A stretch of 64,000 nucleotides of DNA, from contig JAFZBN010000013.1 in NCBI GenBank assembly GCA_017561715.1, forward strand, positions 117,583 to 181,582, written 5' to 3'. The notes beneath the pieces were generated by a model, which did not search any database, was not told where the DNA came from, and saw nothing but the letters and a program-made list of their open reading frames with translations. Origin of the DNA: Clostridiales bacterium (lineage in GTDB: Bacteria; Bacillota; Clostridia; Saccharofermentanales; Saccharofermentanaceae). Made by a program: the position numbers and the translations under genes. Positions within the stretch are counted from its first letter, which is position 1. Every line of letters starts with the position of its first letter. This document shows positions 51,995 to 59,797 of the stretch, one piece after another.

Positions 51995-52384
51995 TCAGTT
52001 CACGAACCGCAGCAGATACCCGTCCGGATCCTGTACGAGGAACTCTTTCTGTACGACGACCTCATCGTTACTTCTATAGTTACTGACCTGCATTTCACGG
52101 AACGGTTTGATCCCCGCATCCAGAACTCTCTTGTAGATAGCGTCCACGTCAGAGACCGTCATCTCAAAGTTGATGCCTCTTCCGAAAGGATACTCAAGTT
52201 CTCCGACACTCCAGTGTCCGTTTTCCTGTTCGAGCATCATCTGGTTACCTTCCAGCGAGACAAAGATAAACTTATTCTCCGGCCTTTCGTACTCCATCTT
52301 GAAGCCCAGGATATTCAAGTAGAAATCCTTTGTGCGTTCGATATCCGTTACCGTCAGTTCCGGTATTAAAGAATTGAACTTCAT
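51995..52384 (-). CDS. VOC/glyoxalase-fold protein
   Basis: 129 residues from the ATG (MKFNSLIPELTVTDIERTKD) with AAGGAG 6 bases before it. One betaalphabetabetabeta pair: DFYLNILGFKMEYERPE, then LMVSLEGN-type strand region, and a C-terminal VVQKEFLVQDPDGYLLRFVN, the classic VOC end. Often such proteins bind or sequester drugs such as bleomycin; substrate here is unknown. Confidence 0.9.
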   Translation of the reverse strand: MKFNSLIPELTVTDIERTKDFYLNILGFKMEYERPENKFIFVSLEGNQMMLEQENGHWSVGELEYPFGRGINFEMTVSDVDAIYKRVLDAGIKPFREMQVSNYRSNDEVVVQKEFLVQDPDGYLLRFVN

Positions 52385-52394
52385 GTGCTTCTCC

Positions 52395-52838
52395 TTATTC
52401 GACCGTCCACTCCGTCCAGTCAATATGATTGTACTTCATGACTTCATCCGCATGCTTCATGCCCAGCTTCTCATAGAAAGGAATGGCCTCCTCATTTGCG
52501 ATCAGATACACCGCGATATCCTTCTTGCCTCCGGCCAGTTCATGCGCCAATTTCATCATCTTCGTTGCGATCCCCTGGCGCTCATAGTCTCTGTCCACAC
52601 CCAGGTCCGTGATGTAGAGCCAGTAGCAGTAATCCGTCAACGCGAAAAGCACTCCCACGACGAGCCCTTCTTCGTTTCTCGCCACCAAGCTGATCGTCAC
52701 CGTGTTCACAAGCTTCGGGATCCTTTCATAGAAACGCTCCTTCGGATACTGAGATCCCAGATCCGTCCGCTTCAGAAACTCGATGTATTCTTCTGCCGAG
52801 ATGCGTTCCTCGCAGATTTTTATCTCTTCGTTTTTCAT
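52395..52838 (-). CDS. GNAT acetyltransferase
   Basis: 147 residues from the ATG (MKNEEIKICEERISAEEY). Motif A is ITDLGVDRDYERQGIATKMM, then AVYLIANEEAIPFYEKLGMK. The N-terminal KRTDLGSQYPKERFYERIP block is seen in a defined GNAT subgroup. The ribosome site is weak, so the start could be the GTG three codons earlier. Acceptor unknown. Confidence 0.87.
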   Translation of the reverse strand: MKNEEIKICEERISAEEYIEFLKRTDLGSQYPKERFYERIPKLVNTVTISLVARNEEGLVVGVLFALTDYCYWLYITDLGVDRDYERQGIATKMMKLAHELAGGKKDIAVYLIANEEAIPFYEKLGMKHADEVMKYNHIDWTEWTVE

Positions 52839-52850
52839 ACTAACCACACT

Positions 52851-53561
52851 TCATTCGTTTTCCAGATCTATTATCTCAAATAATCTGTCCGTTGAAACAA
52901 TATTGTACGTCGACCATCCGCTCTCATCACGCTCGTTTTTCTTGTTGAGCCACGCAGACTTTATTCCGGCGTTATACGCTCCGATCACATCAGTCTCATA
53001 GATATCTCCGATGAAGACTATGTTCTCCCGGGTCTCCTCAGGGTTTTCCGAAAGCGCCGTTTCTATCGCTAGTTCGAAGAATTCCCTGCTGGGTTTGATC
53101 TTGCCGAAATCCGCGCTGGACCAGAGGTGCTTGAAGTAGTTCCCGATCCCGAATCTGTTCAGCACTTCCATAAGTGCTTCCGCGCGAAAACCACTATTCG
53201 ACAGTACATACATCGGTATATTCAAATGACTGCATTTTTGAAGAAATCGCTCGATCTCCGGATCCAGTTCGAATTCATTACAGCGCATCAGGAAATCCGC
53301 TTCTTCCTCCGCACTCATCTCTACTTTATCCCCACCAAACTTCTTCGCAAAAAGAGGCAGCTCCTCTTTTACGAAAGGATACTCTTCCCCGCTTTTATGC
53401 TTCTCAAGCAGCACCTGAAAAAGATCCTCGCCGTATTTCTTCATATCCTCAAATGGGCATTTATCCTGATAGTGATTTTTCCAAAACACATAAAGACCAC
53501 GGTTAAAATCCATGCTCTTCGTGTTCAGAAGCGTCTCAAAATAATCGAATATCAGAATCAT
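52851..53561 (-). CDS. HAD-superfamily hydrolase
   Basis: 236 residues from the ATG (MILIFDYFETLLNTKSMDF). Motif I is FDYFET, with the nucleophile Asp but Tyr and Glu/Thr in place of the usual DxD pattern (D-Y-F rather than DxDGT), so the activity may be unlike ordinary phosphatases. Motif II is MYVLSNSGF, motif III Lys is in KPSREFFELAI and the last Asp pair is in VFIGDIYETDVIGAYNAG. Substrate unknown. A longer frame upstream would overlap the next gene, so the ATG here is preferred. Confidence 0.84.
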   Translation of the reverse strand: MILIFDYFETLLNTKSMDFNRGLYVFWKNHYQDKCPFEDMKKYGEDLFQVLLEKHKSGEEYPFVKEELPLFAKKFGGDKVEMSAEEEADFLMRCNEFELDPEIERFLQKCSHLNIPMYVLSNSGFRAEALMEVLNRFGIGNYFKHLWSSADFGKIKPSREFFELAIETALSENPEETRENIVFIGDIYETDVIGAYNAGIKSAWLNKKNERDESGWSTYNIVSTDRLFEIIDLENE

Positions 53562-53575
53562 TACTATACCACCAA

Positions 53576-54289
53576 CTACTTCTCCAGCCAGTACACAGCG
53601 TATTCTGTTTCCGGTATAAATCCGTGTCCGATCGCCATCTTCGATGACATCGGATTCTGCGCGTCCCAATGCACGGTAAATCCTTTATCGTGACTCTGTC
53701 TGAGCATCTCAAAAACACAGTGATCGGCAAGTCCTTTTCCCCTATGTTCCTCATCCGTAAAGACATCCAGTTCCACGTGATCTTCGCACGTCAGAAAACT
53801 CGATGACGCAGATACGACCTTACCTTCAAACAGTATGACTGCTCCTGTTGCTCTATTAGAAAAGTCCTGATAATCCGCGTATCCTCTTCCGTGATCGAAA
53901 GGGTGCTTTTCGAATATCTCTTCCGTAAAAGCACCGATGCTGTACCCCTCCGGAAGCGGCTTCAAATTCTTCTCAGATGCAGCACAAAGCGGCTTCATAA
54001 GCTCTCTTCGAAGGATGAACTTGATCGGAAGTTTACGGATGTATTCTTCCCATTCAGAACTCATGCACACGAGTCTCGAGTTATAGATCAGTTCCGGGTT
54101 TTCCGAGATGATCTTCTCGTCCGGTTTTCCGCACAAATACGTGAACACCGTCTTATAGATCGCACCACTCGGATACGAAAATACCGACCCGAGTTTTCCT
54201 TCTTTGCATGCTGTAAGGATCAGTGGCTCTACCGAAAGAACACCGCTTCCATCCTTATTCCAAACCTCATATATATCCTGTGTTTCCAT
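53576..54289 (-). CDS. GNAT acetyltransferase
   Basis: 237 residues from the ATG (METQDIYEVWNKDGSGVLSV) with AGGAG 5 bases before it; a longer frame upstream would overlap the next gene. Motif A is DVFTDEEHRGKGLADHCVFE, near residue 190, then TVHWDAQNPMSSKMAIGHGF and the C-terminal PETEYAVYWL. The N-terminal ~150 residues form a substrate-binding arm. Two octamer copies (53903 and 53927) lie inside it as an inverted pair. Confidence 0.86.
   Translation of the reverse strand: METQDIYEVWNKDGSGVLSVEPLILTACKEGKLGSVFSYPSGAIYKTVFTYLCGKPDEKIISENPELIYNSRLVCMSSEWEEYIRKLPIKFILRRELMKPLCAASEKNLKPLPEGYSIGAFTEEIFEKHPFDHGRGYADYQDFSNRATGAVILFEGKVVSASSSFLTCEDHVELDVFTDEEHRGKGLADHCVFEMLRQSHDKGFTVHWDAQNPMSSKMAIGHGFIPETEYAVYWLEK
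53903..53934. repeat. Inverted pair of the over-represented octamer AAAAGCAC
   Basis: GTGCTTTT and AAAAGCAC, 16 bases apart, inside a GNAT gene. The octamer occurs 38 times in the window by hand count on the two strands; this is the only close perfect inverted pair. A T-run does not follow, and the pair lies inside a coding frame, so it is not a terminator. Confidence 0.7.
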
Positions 54290-54297
54290 AACAACTC

Positions 54298-54855
54298 CTA
54301 CTGGTTCAGATTCTCCCACTCGGATTTCAGCAATCTGTACTCCAGACGATCCTTCATTTTCCCGTCGTGCCACTCATAATCTTTGTGTTCGGCTTCTTTG
54401 ATCATTCCGTTCTTCTGCATGACACGCTCCGAGCCTTTGTTTTCCGCAAGGCAGCCCGTCGTCACGCGATATACATCATCCTTCGTGAATGCATATTCAA
54501 GTACGCTTCTTAACGCTTCGGAAGTGTATCCGTTTCCCCAGTATTTCGGGTAAGTAAAGTACCCCATGTGAACGATCTTTCCGACCGGCGTTCTGTCCAC
54601 AACGGTGTATCCGATGCTTCCCACCTGCTCATGCGTATCTTTCAGCTCCATGTGAAGGAAGTAGAACTTGCGGTCTTCCTTTGCCATGTCTGCCAGCACG
54701 TCCGCCAACTCTTCTTTCGCCGCATCGAAGGAATCAAGCTTGATATCCTGCATATAATACATCGTCTGCTCGTCCGTCTTCAGACGGTAGTATGCGTCAA
54801 TATCATCCGCAGAATAATCTCTCAATATCAGTCTGTCTGTTTCCAAATAGATCAT
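54298..54855 (-). CDS. RimJ/RimL-type GNAT acetyltransferase
   Basis: 185 residues from the ATG (MIYLETDRLILRDYSADDID, the usual RimJ/RimL N-terminus). Motif A is GYFTYPKYWGNGYTSEALRS, then GCLAENKGSERVMQKNGMIK. AAGGG lies before the ATG. Such enzymes acetylate N-terminal amines of proteins or antibiotics; acceptor unknown. Confidence 0.92.
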   Translation of the reverse strand: MIYLETDRLILRDYSADDIDAYYRLKTDEQTMYYMQDIKLDSFDAAKEELADVLADMAKEDRKFYFLHMELKDTHEQVGSIGYTVVDRTPVGKIVHMGYFTYPKYWGNGYTSEALRSVLEYAFTKDDVYRVTTGCLAENKGSERVMQKNGMIKEAEHKDYEWHDGKMKDRLEYRLLKSEWENLNQ

Positions 54856-54857
54856 AT

Positions 54858-55793
54858 TCACCCTTCCGAAAAGCACTGTTCGGTAAAGCCCTCTGCGCTC
54901 TCCTGCCATTTGTTCAGCCAGTACAGTTGATAGTCGATAAACTGTTCATCGATGCAGTCTATCCCATGTACTTCAAGTATCGTGGCCTGAAGCTGAAAAT
55001 GTCGGATTGTCACCCAGTCCGGAAATGAAATCACTTCTTCACGGCTGAGTGCATGGTATTTCGAATACCCGGAAAGAAACTTCCGATACACTTCTTTGGT
55101 AAGCTCGATGTCTTCCGGTTTCAACATGAAATAGTCCGTCACATCACACATCACCATGATATCAAACATGATGGGCGCACGGCAGACCGTATCAAAGTCG
55201 ATAAGGTAGATCTTTCCATCCGGACTTTGAAGAAGATTTCCTCTATGCAGATCCCCGTGACAGTTCCCGCAAGGAAGATCCTTCACCTTCTCCCATGAAC
55301 GCTCTGCTATTTCTTCGTAGGCGGCAATCCGCGGATAGTTCTTTTGGCGAAGAAGCTTCAGATAACGTTCGATGAAAAACTCTTTTCCATGCTCGATTGG
55401 TTCTACCGGACACTTTTCCATCAGTTCATGAAGTCTTCCCACCAGAGTGCCGACTTCGGCTGCACATTCTTTCAGATCCGGTTCGTCGCCCTCGATGTAT
55501 TCCATCAGAACAATCAGAACTTTCTCCCCATCGACATCCGCAGAAAAGATCGCGTCCCCGTCTTTCGTCAGTATCGTCTTGGGAACCGGGAATCCACAGC
55601 CTTCCAGATATCTCATAATAGAAACCGACTGCGTTGCGGTATCGGAAAAAGCAGAACCAATAACCTTAAGGAGAAATTTTCCCTTCCCATTCACAACATA
55701 GGTGTGGGTGCCTCCTTCTCGCAGAAATTCCAGAGAAGGGGACTCGATTCCATATTTATCCGTCAGTATCTCTTGTAGTGTTCTTTCGTCCAT
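54858..55793 (-). CDS. APH/choline-kinase-fold phosphotransferase
   Basis: 311 residues. Catalytic loop HGDLHRGNLL (Brenner motif) and metal Asp in LIDFDTVCRAP; N-lobe with the nucleotide Lys in GKFLLKVIGSAF. The group includes aminoglycoside kinases, homoserine kinase ThrB/SrkA-type and others; sequence alone does not define the substrate, so drug resistance is not claimed. It lies two bases upstream of the GNAT gene in the same operon and has a 105-base gap before it, where a new promoter is likely. Confidence 0.88.
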   Translation of the reverse strand: MDERTLQEILTDKYGIESPSLEFLREGGTHTYVVNGKGKFLLKVIGSAFSDTATQSVSIMRYLEGCGFPVPKTILTKDGDAIFSADVDGEKVLIVLMEYIEGDEPDLKECAAEVGTLVGRLHELMEKCPVEPIEHGKEFFIERYLKLLRQKNYPRIAAYEEIAERSWEKVKDLPCGNCHGDLHRGNLLQSPDGKIYLIDFDTVCRAPIMFDIMVMCDVTDYFMLKPEDIELTKEVYRKFLSGYSKYHALSREEVISFPDWVTIRHFQLQATILEVHGIDCIDEQFIDYQLYWLNKWQESAEGFTEQCFSEG

Positions 55794-55898
55794 GATCGTT
55801 ATCCCTCTCTACTGAAACTGCCTAAACTAGACCACATCATTATCATATCATGTCGTTCTGACGAAATGGATCATTTAGAACACAAGTATAATGCTTTC

Positions 55899-56432
55899 TC
55901 AAAGCGCATTGGAAATGGGCTGCAGTGTATCAAAATCGATAAAGTCGACTTGCTTGTTATATGTTTCCAGCATAGCTCTGACCTCGGCATTCTTCTTTTC
56001 TTCCGGAAGGTTTGCCGCTTTTTTGCAGAGCAATCCCATCATCTTCTTATGCAGAAAACTGATCTTGGAATAATCGATCGCGCCTCGAAGATGAAAGATC
56101 TCTGCCTTTTCATAGACTTTATCGGACAATTGTTTTTTCATATTGCCTCTTATGTGTTCGATGTTTTCCTTATCCGTCGGATCCGCAAGTCCGACAGTCG
56201 CAATAACGATCTTCTTATTCTCGATGCCGTCTAGTTTTTTCAGCGTCTTCTTCATGCCCTGAACACCGCCGGCATAAAGCGATCCGATGTAGATGATCGT
56301 GGAATAAACATTTATATCTGCAACATCTTCATACCGGATGCAATCGCAGCCGATCCTTTTAGATAATTCCTTCGCATATTTCTCAGCAGATCCATATTGT
56401 GATCCGTAGATGATCATCTTTTCCGTATTCAT
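55899..56432 (-). CDS. Flavodoxin-domain protein
   Basis: 177 residues. MIIYGSQYGSAEKYAKELSK is the FMN phosphate loop of flavodoxin-like proteins (T/S-x-T/Y-G-x-T variant), then IIYIGSLYAGGVQGMKKTLK and the Trp/Tyr-poor third loop VIATVGLADPT. The C-terminal ~70 residues are helical, as in protoporphyrinogen oxidase HemG-like proteins. Likely an electron carrier or oxidoreductase. It sits directly after a MarR gene, so redox-controlled expression is likely. GAGGAG lies 13 bases before the ATG. Confidence 0.84.
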   Translation of the reverse strand: MNTEKMIIYGSQYGSAEKYAKELSKRIGCDCIRYEDVADINVYSTIIYIGSLYAGGVQGMKKTLKKLDGIENKKIVIATVGLADPTDKENIEHIRGNMKKQLSDKVYEKAEIFHLRGAIDYSKISFLHKKMMGLLCKKAANLPEEKKNAEVRAMLETYNKQVDFIDFDTLQPISNAL

Positions 56433-56440
56433 TTTCTGAC

Positions 56441-56911
56441 TCAAACTCCTCTCAGATTCCCTTCGATTCTCGTAATGGTTTTTATCGTCGTCTCGATGTC
56501 TTTTTTCGGGATTCCATCAAACATTTTTACCATGATCATTTTGGTCATATCTTCAGATTGATTGCAGAAATCCAGACAGTGTTTCGTCAGGACGATACGC
56601 TGTTTTCTCTTATCGGATTCATCTGTCTGAAACTCGACGAATTTCTTCTTTTCAAGCTTGATCAGGATCTGCTTCAGGTTCTGATGAGAGCTTCCGAAAA
56701 TGTCTGAAAGCTCCTTCAACGTTGGCGGTTCTTTACACATATTGATACATACGATCGCGAAGAACTGCTTCCAGCTGATCTCCTTCATTGCGCTGTCCGC
56801 AACTGCCTGAAATCTGTTTTGAAAAGCACTGAGAAGCCCCAGCAGATAGTACTCTTTCGGGATCTCCGTTACATCAACTTTACCACCCTTGGTTACTTCA
56901 TCAATAGTCAT
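56441..56911 (-). CDS. MarR-family transcriptional regulator
   Basis: 156 residues. The winged helix is ~55-115: PTLKELSDIFGSSHQNLKQI as the helix-turn-helix, then LEKKKFVEFQTDESDKRKQR as the wing with the RKQR tip. Three cysteines occur, among them one in LTKHCLDFCNQ. It probably represses its own transcript and the flavodoxin gene by binding the palindromes directly upstream. GGAGG lies about 6 bases before the ATG. Confidence 0.9.
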   Translation of the reverse strand: MTIDEVTKGGKVDVTEIPKEYYLLGLLSAFQNRFQAVADSAMKEISWKQFFAIVCINMCKEPPTLKELSDIFGSSHQNLKQILIKLEKKKFVEFQTDESDKRKQRIVLTKHCLDFCNQSEDMTKMIMVKMFDGIPKKDIETTIKTITRIEGNLRGV

Positions 56912-56930
56912 ACGCCCTCCAAAATAAAAA

Positions 56931-56966
56931 GGTAATATATTACTCTTTAAAAAGTAACATGTTACC
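56931..56966 (-). promoter_or_regulatory. Twin palindromes, likely MarR operator
   Basis: GTAATATATTAC (56932-56943) and GTAACATGTTAC (56954-56965) are both perfect 12-bp palindromes of the same form, 10 bases apart, which is about one helical turn between them. They lie 20-55 bases before the MarR start. Two dimers on one face of DNA would block the promoter. Confidence 0.8.
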
Positions 56967-56995
56967 TTTCTGATGTCAATAGACTCCGCTTATGA

Positions 56996-57793
56996 TCAGT
57001 AATTACTTTCACATCCGCAAAAGATTTCAGATACGGAAAATAAAACTGCTTTTCCCGACAGTAGTATTCTGTCCTGCATTCTTTCCGCATACAGTATCCC
57101 GGTCCTTTCAGACGCCTGAAAACATACCAGTTTTTCTTTTCCCAGTTGATCGCACCAAAACGGAACGATCATGCAATGCGAGCTTCCGGTGACAGGGTCT
57201 TCCGAGATACTCAATTCCGGTACGAAAACACGGCTGATACAATCATATTCCGGAACATCGGACTTCGCTGTTACAGCTATAGCTAATCCATCGAGTTCTT
57301 TCAGTTTATTCTGATCGGGGCAAAGCGTTCTGACCTGTTCCGCATTCTCCAAAACCAATAGCAGATCCCGATCCAGATATGCTTCTACAGGCCTTACACC
57401 GAGCGCGGATTCCATCTTTTCCGTTACATCGATTTTCTTACAAGAGTAAGCCGGAAAATCCAGTTTAAACAGGTCATTTTGTTTTTCTACCAGGAGCTCA
57501 CCGACTTGCGTTTTAAATGTGATCCTCGTTGCATCCTTCTCGTAGAAGTTGTAGAGAACATATGCCGTCCCGAGCGTAGCATGCCCGCAGAAATTGATCT
57601 CTGCTGCCGGTGTAAACCAGCGAAGATGATACACTTCGCCTTCTTTCACTGCAAAAGCTGTTTCGGAGAAATTATTCTCCTTAGCAATGCTCTGCATCAA
57701 TTCATCAGGTATCCAGTTATCAAGGATGCAGACCGCGGCCTGATTCCCTCCAAATAGCTTATCCGTAAAAGCATCTACAATGTACTGTTTCAT
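56996..57793 (-). CDS. PhzF-family isomerase
   Basis: 265 residues. N-terminal block YIVDAFTDKLFGGNQAAVCI, the catalytic Glu in NNFSETAFAV, and LRWFTPAAEINFCGHATLGT are the PhzF/DapF-like double-hotdog signature. The C-terminal ITGSSHCMIVPF block, here VTGSSHC, is also present. It is an isomerase or epimerase of unknown substrate; no phenazine genes are near, so the name is only a family name. It reads toward the MarR operon but the twin palindromes separate them. Confidence 0.92.
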   Translation of the reverse strand: MKQYIVDAFTDKLFGGNQAAVCILDNWIPDELMQSIAKENNFSETAFAVKEGEVYHLRWFTPAAEINFCGHATLGTAYVLYNFYEKDATRITFKTQVGELLVEKQNDLFKLDFPAYSCKKIDVTEKMESALGVRPVEAYLDRDLLLVLENAEQVRTLCPDQNKLKELDGLAIAVTAKSDVPEYDCISRVFVPELSISEDPVTGSSHCMIVPFWCDQLGKEKLVCFQASERTGILYAERMQDRILLSGKAVLFSVSEIFCGCESNY

Positions 57794-57825
57794 GCTTTCT
57801 CCTCCTCGTACTGATATCCGTCCGG

Positions 57826-58257
57826 CTACAGAAATCCTCTCCGCTTAGCTTCTTCGATCAGCTTGGGCTGGATCAGTGGATATGTCCAATTCGTCGGAAG
57901 CTCATCCGACAAAACGACTTTTTCCATCTCGCTATGCAGTTCGTTTTCGAACTTTTCTATTCTTGCGAAGTACAGTTTCCCGTACATCTCTTCGCCGGTA
58001 TCGTTGACCCGGTTTCTCCCGGTCACTGAATACACACATACCGGTTCGATCGTAAAGTCGATCGCGCCTGTCTCTTCGTGCAGCTCTCTTTTCGCTGTCT
58101 CGTCGACGGATTCTCCTTCTTCCCTGTGGCCTCCGGGCACTTCAAAAGTATCTCTTTCCTTATGCTTGCAGAACACCCATTTATCGCCACTCTTCGAGAT
58201 GATGACGGCAAACCGGATCAGCGCATCATCGATCTCATCATAAAACTTAACGTCCAT
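57826..58257 (-). CDS. NUDIX hydrolase
   Basis: 143 residues. The NUDIX box is GGHREEGESVDETAKRELHE then ETGA (Gx5Ex7REUxEExGU, complete). It hydrolyses a nucleoside diphosphate linked to some X group. Substrate unknown. Short spacing to the next genes suggests co-transcription. Confidence 0.92.
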   Translation of the reverse strand: MDVKFYDEIDDALIRFAVIISKSGDKWVFCKHKERDTFEVPGGHREEGESVDETAKRELHEETGAIDFTIEPVCVYSVTGRNRVNDTGEEMYGKLYFARIEKFENELHSEMEKVVLSDELPTNWTYPLIQPKLIEEAKRRGFL

Positions 58258-58285
58258 GTGTTTTTATCGGATCCTTTCGTCTTGA

Positions 58286-58516
58286 TCAGTCCGCATAACT
58301 GCATCCGGATCTTTCCGGTCCTGTATTCCCGGATACATAACGGGCATTAAACTCCATGTTGATCTCACGGATCTCTTTCTTACCGTCGATGTAGTCCTGA
58401 TACATCTCGGCAAGTCCGGCCATGCAGCCGTCACACGCACCATCAAGGTTTCCCAGCGACTCTGCAACGATCTTTGCACGCTCTTCTCTTGTTGTATCTT
58501 TGATCAAAATGCTCAT
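58286..58516 (-). CDS. Small CxxC protein
   Basis: 76 residues from the second ATG (MSILIKDTTREERAKIVAES), which has AAAGGAG 8 bases before it; the ATG two codons earlier is too close. It contains CDGC near residue 30 and a family-like block YIDGKKEIREINMEFNARYV. Its C-terminal YAD end may be altered by a frame change (an alternative frame continues). Function unknown; I recall similar short proteins in Clostridia. Confidence 0.65.
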   Translation of the reverse strand: MSILIKDTTREERAKIVAESLGNLDGACDGCMAGLAEMYQDYIDGKKEIREINMEFNARYVSGNTGPERSGCSYAD

Positions 58517-58540
58517 TTTCATTTCTCCTTTATGAATCTA

Positions 58541-58619
58541 CTATAGCACCAATTCCATCAGCCAGCAGTCCTCATACGACAAAGTCTCTGATCAGTATTT
58601 CATCACGTTTGATTCTCAT
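58541..58619 (-). pseudogene. Internally deleted GNAT remnant (copy 1)
   Basis: An ATG overlapping the adenosine deaminase stop (ATGA) opens MRIKRDEILIRDFVV and stops; in the next frame YEDCWLMELVL and a stop follow. These are the N- and C-terminal ends of a GNAT of the aminoglycoside-acetyltransferase type, joined by a deletion of the central domain. The N-terminal part matches the start of the remnant at 59587-59797 (DILIRDFV in both). Confidence 0.65.
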
Positions 58620-59554
58620 TTTCTTTCTCCGCAAAGTCCGATCTGTCGGATCAATTCCAGATCAGTTGCTTTCATTCCGGCTTTATACAGTTTCAAGTAC
58701 TCTTCCGATAATGTGGAGTGAAATATCAGAAGATCGTCCGTATTGATCGTGACCCTCACTCCGTTTTCGAAAAGAGCATGGATCGGGTGTGTCTTATAGT
58801 CTGCGCACACCTTCAGCATTACGTTACTTGTCGGGCAGACGTTGAGCTGGATATTGTTATCCGCCAGATACCGCATGACCTTTTCCGACTTTGCGGCCAG
58901 AACGCCGTGCTGGATCTGATCGAGCCCAAGTTCTTCCGCATATCTCCATACATCATCGGCCTCACCGAATTCCCCGATATGCGCCTTCAAAATCAGTCCG
59001 TTATCTTTTGCTTTCATACTGATACGCTTCAGTTCATCCATCGTGTACGTACCCAAGTAGTTCGTGATATCCACACCGGAAAACCACTTGCCCGCCAGTA
59101 TCTCCTCCAGGTCATTGACTTCTTCCCGGAAGTAACCGAGCGCCAGATCCGGATAAAGGGCCGTATTCGGAGCATATTTCTTGCACATGCCATCGATCGT
59201 ATTCGTGAAAGCATCCATTCCTCCGAGAAGTTGGATCTCGTCCACACAGAAGCTCAGTGCCAGCACAGTGACGTTATCAGCTGCTGCCTGAACAAAAGAA
59301 GCCTCGACCTGCTTGAGGTATCCTTCCGCCCCTTTGGGCAGATGACATTTCACGTTCTCCTTGAGCCACTGGTTCATTTCGGACAGATTTTCGAAAGGAA
59401 CTGAGCGCGGAGTGATCTTTACACCGGCATATTTCTCGAAAAAAGAGATATGCCCGCCCCTTCCCGCATGGCTGTGAAGATCGCTCTTAGGAATGCCTTG
59501 AAGAGCCTGCAATGACTCACTTTTTAACGCTGTTACAAAACTGTTTTCATCCAT
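58616..59554 (-). CDS. Adenosine deaminase family
   Basis: 312 residues. Zinc site SDLHSHAGRGGH (HxH), catalytic region KAHIGEFGEADDVW (His, and Glu in the following block), HGVLAAKS with QIQHG, NVCPTSNVML, and INTDDLLIF with the Asp pair. It converts adenosine or a related purine nucleoside to inosine in the cytosol; length is shorter than the ~340 of classic Ada, so the substrate may be a modified adenosine. Stop overlaps the first GNAT remnant start. Confidence 0.9.
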   Translation of the reverse strand: MDENSFVTALKSESLQALQGIPKSDLHSHAGRGGHISFFEKYAGVKITPRSVPFENLSEMNQWLKENVKCHLPKGAEGYLKQVEASFVQAAADNVTVLALSFCVDEIQLLGGMDAFTNTIDGMCKKYAPNTALYPDLALGYFREEVNDLEEILAGKWFSGVDITNYLGTYTMDELKRISMKAKDNGLILKAHIGEFGEADDVWRYAEELGLDQIQHGVLAAKSEKVMRYLADNNIQLNVCPTSNVMLKVCADYKTHPIHALFENGVRVTINTDDLLIFHSTLSEEYLKLYKAGMKATDLELIRQIGLCGERK

Positions 59555-59586
59555 ATTTTCCGTTGCACTCCAACCCTTATTCCCCT

Positions 59587-59797
59587 CTATCCCTGTTTCC
59601 TATACTCGGCGAAGAAGAACAGCGGGATATCTTCGTTCTTCCCTTCAAAGATTCCATGTTCCGGAAGCTCTTTTATGATCTTAAACCCGGCCTTCGTAGA
59701 ACTCCAGAACGGTATCATCCGTCATCCACTTAAGAAGTATCGGCAGATCGCTTTCGACAAAGTCTCTGATCAGAATATCATCACAAACGATCCTCAT
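59587..59797 (-). pseudogene. Internally deleted GNAT remnant (copy 2)
   Basis: GGAGG lies 5 bases before an ATG that opens MRIVCDDILIRDFVESDLPI and ends EFYEGRV, a stop after 38 codons. In the next frame the sequence runs on as AGFKIIKELPEHGIFEGKNE and then IPLFFFAEYRKQG, a GNAT C-terminus. About 100 middle residues are missing. It overlaps the end of the GNAT-CHAP gene by 17 bases and shares its first residues with the remnant at 58541-58619. Confidence 0.75.

Noticed and set aside
54858..55793. Aminoglycoside resistance gene
   Set aside because: The fold is shared with many sugar and amino-acid kinases and there is no close match to a known resistance enzyme.
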